Below are positions 7,214-13,695 of a DNA stretch of 13,695 nt, piece by piece. Within the stretch, counting starts at the first letter, position 1. Each line of letters begins with the position of its first letter. The translations under genes were made by a program, and so were the position numbers. A model generated the notes under the pieces. That model did not search any database. It worked only from the letters and a program-made list of their open reading frames with translations, and had not been told where the DNA came from. Source of the DNA: an uncultured Collinsella sp. (GTDB lineage Bacteria; Actinomycetota; Coriobacteriia; Coriobacteriales; Coriobacteriaceae). The stretch spans positions 1-13,695 of the forward strand of contig CALINZ010000088.1 of assembly GCA_938045085.1 (NCBI GenBank). Reading direction: 5' to 3'.

Positions 7214-7225
7214 GAGGCGGCATCC

Positions 7226-7846
7226 ATGGATCATAAAATGTCGCGCTCGCCGTGGGTTATTCATTACGACGGCTCGAGCTGCAACGGATGCGATATCGAG
7301 GTGCTGGCCTCGCTCACGCCGCTGTTCGATGCGGAGCGCTTTGGCGTGGTCAACACCGGTAACCCCAAGCATGCGGATATCTTTTTGGTGACGGGCTCGG
7401 TCAATGCTCAGAACCTGCCTGTCGTGCGCCAGATCTACAACCAGATGCTCGAGCCCAAGTGCGTGGTGGCGTGCGGCATCTGCGCGTGTTCGGGCGGCGT
7501 GTTCCGCGATGCGTACAACGTGATTGGCGGCGTGGACCGCGCGATTCCCGTGGACGTGTACGCGCCCGGATGCGCCATTCGCCCCGAGACGGTGATCGAT
7601 GCCATCGTTGAGGCGTGCGGCATCCTGGACCAGAAGGAGGCCGTGATGCGCGCCGGCGGCGACCCGCTTACCGTGGGCGGTGCCGCTACCTGGGACGGTG
7701 GCGTTGAACTGGGCGAAGACGGGTTTGTGGCTGCGGGGACCGGGGCTGGGGCCGTCGCCGGTGACGCGCCTGCCGGGAAGTCCGCCGCGCCCGCCGCTGG
7801 CGACACACCTGCTGAGACGCCCGTCGCTGCAAAGGAGGCCGAGTAA
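7226..7846 (+). CDS. echC: Ech hydrogenase small subunit EchC (NuoB/HycG-like) with Ala-rich tail
   Basis: Carries the proximal [4Fe-4S] cluster that passes electrons to the NiFe site in EchE. The core, residues 1 to about 135, has the ligands C19 and C22 (S-C-N-G-C-D), C86 (C-G-I-C-A-C-S-G-G) and C116 (P-G-C-A-I-R-P), the pattern of NuoB, HycG and EchC. From about residue 140 to 206 there is a low-complexity Gly/Ala/Pro tail with acidic residues, which is not part of the conserved core. A perfect AGGAGG (7212-7217) overlaps the upstream stop codon, 8 bases before ATG 7226. The gene overlaps echD by one base (TAATG), and an AGGAGG inside its own end (7833-7838) serves echD, so translational coupling is expected. 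Confidence 0.93.
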   Translation: MDHKMSRSPWVIHYDGSSCNGCDIEVLASLTPLFDAERFGVVNTGNPKHADIFLVTGSVNAQNLPVVRQIYNQMLEPKCVVACGICACSGGVFRDAYNVIGGVDRAIPVDVYAPGCAIRPETVIDAIVEACGILDQKEAVMRAGGDPLTVGGAATWDGGVELGEDGFVAAGTGAGAVAGDAPAGKSAAPAAGDTPAETPVAAKEAE

Positions 7847-8565
7847 TGCAAAAGGCTATCTATACTACCGTCGGGATCGACGAGCTCCTGTCGCATGTCC
7901 AGGCGTTCAAGGGCGTCGGCGCGCGCTTTGTGCAAATGCATGCCGAGCGCAACGTCGACGACGGCACGTATCGCTTGGTCTATACGTTTATCAACGTTCG
8001 TGCTGCACAGGAGCAGATCGCTCAGGACGGCAGCTATGCGATCGAGAATCTGGTGGTTGAGGGCATCGACCAGTACCAGGAGATTCCGTCCATCAGCTCG
8101 TACTATCCGGCGGTGTTCCCGTTTGAGAACGAGGCTCACGACCTGTTTGGTCTTGCCATCACCGACATGCAGATTGACTTTAAGGGCTTTTTCTACCAGG
8201 TCTCGACTGCCGAGCCCATGAGCGTTATCACGCCCGAGGTGAAGGCTGCGCGCGAGAAGGCCATGAAGGTCCGTGCCGCCGCCGAGGCCAAAGCGCGCAA
8301 GACTGCGGCCGAGAAGGCCGCCGCTGCCACGGCAGCTGCGGGGGAGGGCGCTGCGGGCGCTGGCGATGCTGCGGGCGCTGCCGTCGCTCAGCCCGCTGCG
8401 GCTGCCGGCTCCGATGCTCAGCACGATGAGGCCGCTGCCAAGGCCGCGCTCAAGGCTGCCGAGATGGAGGCAAAGCTCGCCGCCATGGATCCCGAGAAAG
8501 CGGCCAAGGTCCGCGCGGCGCTTGCCGCCAAGGCCGCCCGCGACAAGCAGAAAAAGGAGGCGTAA
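7846..8565 (+). CDS. echD: Ech hydrogenase subunit EchD (NuoC/30-kDa-like) with long Ala/Lys-rich tail
   Basis: A peripheral subunit that helps join the catalytic arm to the membrane part. Residues 1 to about 125 match the NuoC/HycE N-terminal family, with F-P-F-E-N-E-A-H-D-L-F-G at 91-102 corresponding to the E-x-x-x-x-D-L-F-G core. From about 128 to 239 the protein becomes an Ala/Lys/Glu-rich low-complexity segment, likely helical, with a Gly/Ala-rich stretch near 165-190. It nearly doubles the length of the domain. No cofactor motif is visible. The start is fixed by AGGAGG (7833-7838), 7 bases before ATG 7846. A second AGGAGG near its end (8555-8560) lies 10 bases before echE. Confidence 0.88.
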   Translation: MQKAIYTTVGIDELLSHVQAFKGVGARFVQMHAERNVDDGTYRLVYTFINVRAAQEQIAQDGSYAIENLVVEGIDQYQEIPSISSYYPAVFPFENEAHDLFGLAITDMQIDFKGFFYQVSTAEPMSVITPEVKAAREKAMKVRAAAEAKARKTAAEKAAAATAAAGEGAAGAGDAAGAAVAQPAAAAGSDAQHDEAAAKAALKAAEMEAKLAAMDPEKAAKVRAALAAKAARDKQKKEA

Positions 8566-8570
8566 GGTCC

Positions 8571-9659
8571 ATGGCACATCGCTCCGTTATTCCGTTTGGC
8601 CCGCAGCACCCGGTGCTGCCCGAGCCGCTTCATCTGGATCTGGTGATCGAGGACGACCGCGTCATCGAGGCAATTCCGCAGATCGGCTTTGTGCACCGCG
8701 GGCTCGAGAAACTCACCGAAAAGCGCGACATGCATCAGTTTGGCTACATCGCCGAGCGCATCTGCGGCATCTGCGCCGTGGGCCATAGCTACGGCTATGC
8801 CAGCGCCTGCGAGCGCATGCTCGACATCGAGGTGCCCGGCCGTGTGCAGTATATCCGCACCATTCTGCACGAGCTCTCGCGCATCCACTCGCACCTGCTG
8901 TGGCTGGGCCTGCTCGCCGATGCCTTTGGCTTCGAGGCGCTGTTCTATCGTTCGTGGACCCTGCGCGAGCAGATTCTCAAGATCTTCGAGAGCACGTGCG
9001 GCGGGCGCGTGATCCTTTCGATTAACGAGATCGGCGGCCTTAAGCACGATATCGAGGACTCCGAGCTGGCAGGCATTGTCCAGACGCTCGATGCCATGCG
9101 TTCCGACTACGAGGCCCTGGTGCATACGTTTTTGGACGACAATAGCTGCGGCGAGCGCTTGCATGGCGTGGGCGTGATCAGCAAGAAGGATGCGCTGGAG
9201 CTTTCGATGGTCGGCCCGTTTGGGCGCGCCTCGGGCGTGGACTACGACGTGCGCATGTTTGGCGACGGTGCCTATGCGGACCTGGCTGCATTTGAGCCCA
9301 TCATTGCCACCGACGGCGACTGCTATGCCCGCTGCCAGGTGCGTTGTGCCGAGGTCACGCAGGCCATGGACATCATCAAGGAGCTTGTGGGCAAGATTCC
9401 GCACGACGGTATCGGCGGGCGCACCAAGCTTACGCCGGCCGACGGCGCGCGCGGCGAGGTTGTGATTGAGCAGCCGCGCGGCGAGGCGTACTACTATGTG
9501 CGCGGCAACGGCACCAAGAATCTGGACCGTTTCCGTGTGCGTACGCCGACGTCGCAGAACCTGGCGGGTCTGACACATGCGCTGCAGGGCGTGCTCCTTG
9601 CCAATGTGCCCATGATTATCCTGACCATCGACCCCTGCATTAGCTGCACGGAAAGGTAG
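8571..9659 (+). CDS. echE: Ech [NiFe] hydrogenase large subunit EchE
   Basis: The catalytic subunit that interconverts H+ and H2. All four nickel ligands are present: C65 and C68 in R-I-C-G-I-C-A-V-G-H (63-72) and C356 and C359 in D-P-C-I-S-C-T-E-R (354-362). This separates it from NuoD of complex I, which has lost them. The protein ends at Arg362, three residues after the last ligand, so there is no C-terminal extension for a maturation protease. CooH and EchE proteins are described in the same way, unlike HycE. At 362 residues the length matches Ech large subunits. ATG 8571 is five bases after the echD stop. NiFe assembly would still need Hyp proteins, which are not in this window. Confidence 0.95.
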   Translation: MAHRSVIPFGPQHPVLPEPLHLDLVIEDDRVIEAIPQIGFVHRGLEKLTEKRDMHQFGYIAERICGICAVGHSYGYASACERMLDIEVPGRVQYIRTILHELSRIHSHLLWLGLLADAFGFEALFYRSWTLREQILKIFESTCGGRVILSINEIGGLKHDIEDSELAGIVQTLDAMRSDYEALVHTFLDDNSCGERLHGVGVISKKDALELSMVGPFGRASGVDYDVRMFGDGAYADLAAFEPIIATDGDCYARCQVRCAEVTQAMDIIKELVGKIPHDGIGGRTKLTPADGARGEVVIEQPRGEAYYYVRGNGTKNLDRFRVRTPTSQNLAGLTHALQGVLLANVPMIILTIDPCISCTER

Positions 9660-9666
9660 GCGCGGC

Positions 9667-10008
9667 ATGAGTTTGCTGACATTTGCCAAGACGGCCTTGG
9701 GCTCTATGGTCAAGCAGCCGGTCACGGTGTACTATCCGCAGGAGAAGCTCGTGGCGCCCGAGCGCCTGCGCGGGCACATCGTTAACGACATGGACGTGTG
9801 CATTTGCTGCGGCATGTGCGCGCGTCGCTGCCCGGCGGGCGCGCTCGCGGTCGATCGCAAAGGCGGTACCTGGTCGATTGACCCGTACGCCTGCGTGGTG
9901 TGCGGCGAGTGCATCGAGAGCTGTCCCAAGCACTGTCTGAGCATGGACACCGCCCGCACTCCAGTTGCGGCGGACAAGACTCCCACGGTAGAAACCAAGC
10001 CGGAGTAG
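9667..10008 (+). CDS. echF: Ech hydrogenase ferredoxin-like subunit EchF (NuoI-like)
   Basis: Brings electrons from soluble ferredoxin to the EchC cluster through two [4Fe-4S] centres. Cluster motifs are C45, C48, C51 and C55-Pro (C-I-C-C-G-M-C-A-R-R-C-P), and C76, C79, C82 and C86-Pro (C-V-V-C-G-E-C-I-E-S-C-P). The N-terminal 40 residues match the NuoI/EchF lead-in, and about 20 C-terminal residues are polar and unstructured. The length of 113 residues is normal. The start has TAGG (9657-9660) six bases upstream, seven bases after echE stops. It is the last gene of the operon, followed by a strong hairpin at 10017. Confidence 0.93.
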   Translation: MSLLTFAKTALGSMVKQPVTVYYPQEKLVAPERLRGHIVNDMDVCICCGMCARRCPAGALAVDRKGGTWSIDPYACVVCGECIESCPKHCLSMDTARTPVAADKTPTVETKPE

Positions 10009-10016
10009 CGCGAAGA

Positions 10017-10053
10017 CGGGGCCGGTGGGGCAAAAATTGCCCCACCGGCCCCG
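10017..10053. terminator. Hairpin closing the ech operon (17-bp perfect stem, no T run)
   Basis: 10017-10033 pairs perfectly with 10037-10053 around an AAA loop; the stem is almost all G-C. It starts nine bases after the echF stop. No T run follows, so it may act as an mRNA-stabilising or Rho-assisted 3' end rather than a classic intrinsic terminator. Confidence 0.65.
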
Positions 10054-10084
10054 CGCGCGAACACGCGGTTAAGCCTCCGCGCGC

Positions 10085-10237
10085 AAAACTATGCCGGTTT
10101 ACTACGATAAATCGCCTACCCTCAACCACACCGCATTTGGCAAAACAAAAAACCGCAGGTAGACGGCTCGCAGTTTTGCGAAAAAGTCGCGCGTGATCGG
10201 CGACCTCGTTTTTATCGTAGTAATCCGGCATAGTTTT
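10085..10237. repeat. Structured element, copy 1 (long terminal stem, conserved core)
   Basis: Terminal arms 10085-10111 and 10211-10237 are complementary at 26 of 27 positions. Inside, TCGCC (10112-10116) pairs with GGCGA (10199-10203), leaving a 7-nt bulge on the 3' side. CCCTCAACCA lies at 10119-10128. The inner hairpin AAAACCGCAGG / CTCGCAGTTTT (10149-10159, 10167-10177) has a TAGACGG loop and two mismatches. An alternative pairing is GCAAAAC (10140-10146) with GTTTTGC (10173-10179). It is homologous in layout to the copy at 10332-10491. No reading frame fits it. It could be a structured RNA, a palindromic mobile element or a folded DNA site; transcription direction cannot be told. Confidence 0.8.
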
Positions 10238-10265
10238 GAAATGGCACCATATCCGTAACAGCCTT

Positions 10266-10300
10266 TGATCCCCCGGGGACGGAGGAAAACGGATCATTTT
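10266..10300. repeat. Conserved 3' flank of element copy 1 (GGGGA.GG.GGAAA.CGG motif)
   Basis: Contains CCCCGGGG followed by ACGGAGGAAAACGG. TGATCC (10266-10271) can pair with GGATCA (10291-10296) just before TTTT (10297-10300), which resembles a weak terminator. A diverged copy follows the second element at 10506-10540. Confidence 0.45.
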
Positions 10301-10331
10301 GGCGTTGCGAGGGCTGCCACGTGACCCGTCT

Positions 10332-10491
10332 GCCACGAAATGGGCCCATCTACTACGTTTAAGCCGCTGCCCTCAACCATGGCAAGTAATGCGAAATAAA
10401 AATCGCAGGTAGAACGCCTGCGATTTTGCATGAAAAGCGGGTATGGCCGGGGGCATTGGGTTAAACATAGTAGATGGGCCAGTTTCGTGGC
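10332..10491. repeat. Structured element, copy 2 (long terminal stem, conserved core)
   Basis: Terminal arms 10332-10362 and 10461-10491 match at 28 of 31 positions, one exception being a G-T pair. GCC (10363-10365) pairs with GGC (10452-10454), again leaving a 3'-side bulge (6 nt). CCCTCAACCA is at 10370-10379, the same offset from the first arm as in copy 1. The inner hairpin AAAATCGCAGG / CCTGCGATTTT (10399-10409, 10417-10427) is a perfect 11-bp stem with loop TAGAACG. GCGAAAT (10391-10397) can pair alternatively with ATTTTGC (10423-10429). The outer halves of the arms share no sequence with copy 1 yet still pair with each other. Confidence 0.8.
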
Positions 10492-10505
10492 GACTGCCAT
10501 CGACT

Positions 10506-10540
10506 GCTCCCTTGGGGATGGGGGAAACGGGCCCTTTTAT
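10506..10540. repeat. Conserved 3' flank of element copy 2
   Basis: Aligns with the flank of copy 1 through TCCC..GGGGA.GG.GGAAA.CGG and a following TTTT. Its GGAAACGGG (10523-10531) can also pair, with one extra T, with CCCGTTTTCC at 10561-10570. Diverged and weaker than the main element. Confidence 0.35.
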
Positions 10541-10584
10541 CCCGTCAATCTTGGGTCGCACCCGTTTTCCTGCGAAAACCCTCG

Positions 10585-10664
10585 TGTCTCAACTTTGGTG
10601 AGACATTTGTCTCACGCTTAAAACCTAATCTGGAACATGTGTCACCTGTCCTAATTGTGTCTCA
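10585..10664. promoter_or_regulatory. Cluster of TGTCTCA half-sites upstream of the surface protein
   Basis: TGTCTCA occurs at 10585-10591, 10608-10614 and 10658-10664, and inverted as TGAGACA at 10599-10605. The inverted copy and the second direct copy form the dyad TGAGACA-TT-TGTCTCA (10599-10614). The last copy is 52 bases before the start codon at 10717. This looks like an operator region for the surface-protein gene. A matching -35/-10 pair is not clear, so the promoter itself is not called. Confidence 0.45.
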
Positions 10665-10716
10665 TTCCGCAACTTTAGGCTGATGCAAGGTCTGAGACCG
10701 CGAGAAGGGAGACGCG

Positions 10717-13695
10717 ATGAGTAGGTACACGAGGGGTCTCTTGGCGGTGATACTGGCCGTAGTGCTGGTGTTGCCGGCTGCAGCATTTGCCATGCTGCCC
10801 GAGGCCAACGCCAGGTCCAGTACCGGAATGGACGGACCGGAAGCGACAAAGGCAGTCGACCACGACACCAGTAACCATTGGAAGTTCTGGGCGGGCGGCT
10901 ATGACGGCAGTAAGGTCACGACGCAAAACGTCGGCCGAATTTGGACGGATAAGACGGTCCAAGCAATCGATGACGGGAAATCGGACTTTTTGACCACGCT
11001 TTCGGCGATGTCTTCGACATCCGACACAACGTCGCTGGTTTCCAAGCCACTCGACATCGTGATGGTGCTCGATGCCTCTGGCTCAATGGATGATCCTATG
11101 GGTGGTGGAGATTCTACCAAGCGTATCGATGCGCTCAAGAATGCTGCCAACCACTTTATCGACACCATTGCCGAGCAAAACAAGAGCATTGAGGACGCAA
11201 GCAAGCAGCACCAGGTTGCCATCGTTAAGTTTGCAGGAAAGAAGACTGACTGGATCGGCAATGACACCTATCGCGATGGCCGCTATAGCTACAACTACTC
11301 GCAGACGATGCAGAAGTTGACGGCGTGCTCGGGTGATGGCGCAATGAGCCTCAAGTACACGGTTAATTCCATCAAACCTGCCGGCGCCACGCAGGCTGAT
11401 TACGGCCTTGAGCTTGCTCGCGATATATCGGGCCGCAAGGATGCCCAAAAGATCGTCGTGTTCTTCACCGATGGCTCACCTACGAGCTCTCGTGATTTTG
11501 AGCCCGCGGTCGCTAGGGACGCCATCAATACCGCCAAGACCATAAAGAGCGGCGGGGCGACCATTTATACCATCGGTATCTTCAACGGTGCGAAGCCGGA
11601 CGACGATCCAACAAGCAACGACACGAGCAATAAGAATAAGTTCATGCATGCCGTGTCGAGTAACTATCCGGAGGCCACATCGTCCGTAAGCCATGGCCTT
11701 TTTGGAAAGAAGTGGAATGTCAATTTTGGCAACCCCATTGCCGGTGCCAGCTACTACAAGTCGGCGACCAACGCCGCCAAGCTTGATCAGGTCTTTAAGG
11801 ACATCTCGAGTGCTATTACGTCGGGCAAGGGTTTCCCGACCAAGGTCGAGGGCAACAATCCCAACGGTTCCGGCTACATCACATTCGAGGACGAGCTGGG
11901 CGCCTTCATGCAGGTCGATAGCTTTACCGGTGCCGAGTACAACGGCAAGACCTATGGTGCCGCCACCAAGTCGACCGATGGCAATATTGATACCTATACG
12001 TTTGACGGCGAGCTCGCCCATCTCGTAATTACGGTCGATCGCGCGGACAAGAACAATCCACAGCGCGGCGACATCGTGACGGTCAAGATTCCCGCATCGC
12101 TCATTCCGCTGCGCCGCTTTACCGTTGACAAGTCGGCGGGTACGTTTGTGGTTGACTCCACGGATGCTATTTCGCCTATCCGCGTGGTGTATGCATCGAG
12201 CGTAAAGTCTATTGCGCGCGCGAATCTGTTTACTCCCAATAACGTACCGGGGCTGCAGGATTATATCGACAAGCACAAGGACGCCGATTCCAATACCGTC
12301 AGCTTCTACGCCAACAAGTGGACCGGCGACGATGTGGGCGATACGGTCGCAAGCTTTGAGCCTGCCGCCACGAACGGCTACTACTACTTCCAAAAGTTGA
12401 CGCCCGTCTATACGGACGCAGCCTGCACCAAGCTTGCAACGGAAAAGCCTTCGGGCTCTAAGACTTATTGGTACAAAGACGAGTTTATGGCGCAGAACTC
12501 GTCGGGCGCGCCGTACGATGATTCCGTTTCGATCCCGGTTAAGGGAAACGAGCTTGAAAGCTTTGAAGGCGCTTTGGTAAAGGATGGCGATCACTGGTCG
12601 ATTAAGGCTGGCACCGCGCGCCTCGCCTTTATCAATCAGCTCCACACCACCAAGGAGCGTGTGGGCGGAAACCCGACGGACACCGCACGCGACGTGATCA
12701 ATCCCCAGTGGAACAACACGAAGGTTGTTTCTGGTGCGACGAAGGTCAATGTCTACCTGGGCAATAACGGCAAGATTAGCTTTACGCTCAATACCACGCC
12801 GGCAACGTTGACAACTGCCGACTTTGGCCTGACCAAGGTGCTCGAGGGCCGCGAGTGGACGGGTACGGATGCGTTTGAGTTTGAGCTCTCCGCGACGTCC
12901 GACAACGATGTCCCGATGCCCGACCCCGCGACCGTAACTGTGACCAATGCCGATCTCGACAAGGGCAAGGCAGCCATCAACTTTGGTAAGATTACTTATG
13001 CCGAGCCGGGCAAGTACACCTATGAGGTCCGCGAGAAGAACGCTGGTCAAACTATCGATGGCATCACCTACAGCAAGAACGTTGCGAAGATCACCGTGAC
13101 GGTAACGCCCAACAAGAAGGGTGAGCTGAGCGCTGAGGTGAAGGTGGCTTGGAGCGAAGCCGACGTGACCGAGTTCAGGAACACCTACGCTACGAATCCT
13201 GTTGAATCCAGCGTTACCGACCAGATTGCCGTGACCAAGGTCCTGACCGGGCGCGACCTTACGGCCGGCGAGTTCAGCTTTGAGTTGCGCGAGGTTAAGG
13301 GCGAGGACTCTGAGCTTATCGAGACCGTCAAGAACGCCGCCGATGGCAACGTTACGTTCAGCCCCATCAAGTACACCGAGATAGGTCAGCACACCTATAC
13401 GCTGCACGAGGTCAAGGGCGACGCCGGCGGTATTGCCTACGACAACACGGTCTACACCATCGTGACGACCATTGCCGACAACGACAAGGGCCAGCTGGTG
13501 GCTACGCACGAGCTGAAGGGCGCCGAGGGCGTCAAGAGCATTAAGTTCGAGAACGCCTACAATTTGACCCCCAAGAGCTTCAGCGTCACCGACAAGATCA
13601 AGGCGACCAAGTCCCTGGCCGGGCGCAAGCTCAAGGACGGCGAGTTCTCCTTCGAGCTCGTCGAGGGCGAGGGCGAGGAAGCCAAGGTCGTCGCC
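10717..13695 (+). CDS. Secreted VWA-domain surface protein with Spy0128/FctA-like pilin repeats (partial, 3' end outside window)
   Basis: Probably a wall-anchored adhesin or pilus tip protein. The 993 visible residues are one open frame to the window edge. Residues 1-25 are a signal peptide (basic start, hydrophobic core, cleavage likely after A-F-A). A von Willebrand A domain spans about 110-300, with a full MIDAS metal site: D119, S121, S123 (D-A-S-G-S), T225 and D252 (T-D-G-S). Residues 300-700 are beta-rich and not assigned. From about 702, Spy0128/FctA-like repeats begin at about 702, 835 and 959. Each starts T-K-x-L-x-G-R, contains Y-T-x-E/H-E and ends F-x-N-x-Y. The Lys, Glu and Asn are the expected intramolecular isopeptide-bond residues. 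AAGGGAG (10705-10711) is 5 bases before ATG 10717. An LPxTG sorting signal would lie beyond the window. Codon use is less G/C-biased than in the ech genes. Confidence 0.9.
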   Translation, partial: MSRYTRGLLAVILAVVLVLPAAAFAMLPEANARSSTGMDGPEATKAVDHDTSNHWKFWAGGYDGSKVTTQNVGRIWTDKTVQAIDDGKSDFLTTLSAMSSTSDTTSLVSKPLDIVMVLDASGSMDDPMGGGDSTKRIDALKNAANHFIDTIAEQNKSIEDASKQHQVAIVKFAGKKTDWIGNDTYRDGRYSYNYSQTMQKLTACSGDGAMSLKYTVNSIKPAGATQADYGLELARDISGRKDAQKIVVFFTDGSPTSSRDFEPAVARDAINTAKTIKSGGATIYTIGIFNGAKPDDDPTSNDTSNKNKFMHAVSSNYPEATSSVSHGLFGKKWNVNFGNPIAGASYYKSATNAAKLDQVFKDISSAITSGKGFPTKVEGNNPNGSGYITFEDELGAFMQVDSFTGAEYNGKTYGAATKSTDGNIDTYTFDGELAHLVITVDRADKNNPQRGDIVTVKIPASLIPLRRFTVDKSAGTFVVDSTDAISPIRVVYASSVKSIARANLFTPNNVPGLQDYIDKHKDADSNTVSFYANKWTGDDVGDTVASFEPAATNGYYYFQKLTPVYTDAACTKLATEKPSGSKTYWYKDEFMAQNSSGAPYDDSVSIPVKGNELESFEGALVKDGDHWSIKAGTARLAFINQLHTTKERVGGNPTDTARDVINPQWNNTKVVSGATKVNVYLGNNGKISFTLNTTPATLTTADFGLTKVLEGREWTGTDAFEFELSATSDNDVPMPDPATVTVTNADLDKGKAAINFGKITYAEPGKYTYEVREKNAGQTIDGITYSKNVAKITVTVTPNKKGELSAEVKVAWSEADVTEFRNTYATNPVESSVTDQIAVTKVLTGRDLTAGEFSFELREVKGEDSELIETVKNAADGNVTFSPIKYTEIGQHTYTLHEVKGDAGGIAYDNTVYTIVTTIADNDKGQLVATHELKGAEGVKSIKFENAYNLTPKSFSVTDKIKATKSLAGRKLKDGEFSFELVEGEGEEAKVVA

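Noticed and set aside
6056..9725. Long minus-strand open frames opposite echAB (6056-7372) and echE (8418-9725)
   Set aside because: They lie opposite firmly identified hydrogenase genes and encode His/Arg-rich sequence without motifs.
4331..10008. Complex I (nuo) operon or Mrp antiporter
   Set aside because: EchE keeps both CxxC nickel-ligand pairs, which NuoD lacks, and there are only five genes in Ech order.
4331..10008. Formate hydrogenlyase (Hyc/Hyf)
   Set aside because: No formate dehydrogenase or HycB-type subunit is present, and the large subunit has no C-terminal extension as HycE does.
10085..10237. Simple MITE with terminal inverted repeats
   Set aside because: The outer arms of the two copies differ in sequence although each pairs with itself, and I see no flanking target duplication. 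Not fully excluded.
9782..10683. Several short open frames on both strands in 9782-10683
   Set aside because: They run through palindromic elements or across echF, have no plausible ribosome sites and show no protein-like composition.
11476..13509. A 677-codon open frame on the minus strand opposite the surface protein
   Set aside because: Same shadow effect. The + strand frame has a signal peptide, MIDAS site and pilin repeats; the antisense product is low-complexity with no recognisable domain or ribosome site.

Overview
The window looks like a chromosomal stretch of a gut Coriobacteriia actinobacterium, most likely Collinsella or a close relative. This is inferred from high GC, G/C-rich third codon positions, AGGAGG-type ribosome sites and the gene content; no rRNA or other marker fixes the genus. 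All recognisable genes are on the + strand except the first.

Layout. Positions 1-559 (minus strand) hold the 5' part of coaX, type III pantothenate kinase, cut by the window edge. Next come an initiator tRNA-fMet with its own promoter (696-724) and terminator (842-872), and a regular array of three 80-bp units built from six alternating copies of a TGTTACAGATYGAGA-like motif (921-1140). Then follow an Old Yellow Enzyme-family flavin/Fe-S oxidoreductase (1284-3314) with a terminator, a 320-bp AT-rich control-like region, and a small protein with two tandem helix-turn-helix repeats (3750-4154) with a clean terminator.

The centre (4331-10008) is a compact operon for a group 4 membrane-bound [NiFe] hydrogenase of the Ech type: a fused EchA-EchB membrane subunit, EchC (small subunit), EchD, EchE (large subunit with all four nickel-ligand cysteines) and EchF (2x[4Fe-4S] ferredoxin-like). 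Gaps are 12, -1, 5 and 7 bases. As known for Ech, the complex should take electrons from reduced ferredoxin, reduce protons to H2 (or run in reverse) and couple this to ion movement across the membrane. Oddities are the EchA-EchB fusion and long Ala-rich tails on EchC and EchD. A 17-bp perfect hairpin closes the operon.

The 708-bp gap 10009-10716 has no credible gene but is the most unusual part. It holds two diverged copies (10085-10237 and 10332-10491) of a structured element of about 155 nt. Each has a long terminal stem whose sequence differs between the copies while pairing is kept, a conserved CCCTCAACCA segment at the same offset, and an inner hairpin with compensated changes. This is the best candidate here for an undescribed structured RNA or DNA element. 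After it comes a cluster of TGTCTCA half-sites (10585-10664).

The window ends inside a large secreted surface protein (10717 to edge): signal peptide, von Willebrand A domain with a complete MIDAS site, then Spy0128/FctA-like pilin repeats expected to form isopeptide bonds. It is probably a cell-wall-anchored adhesin or pilus tip protein.
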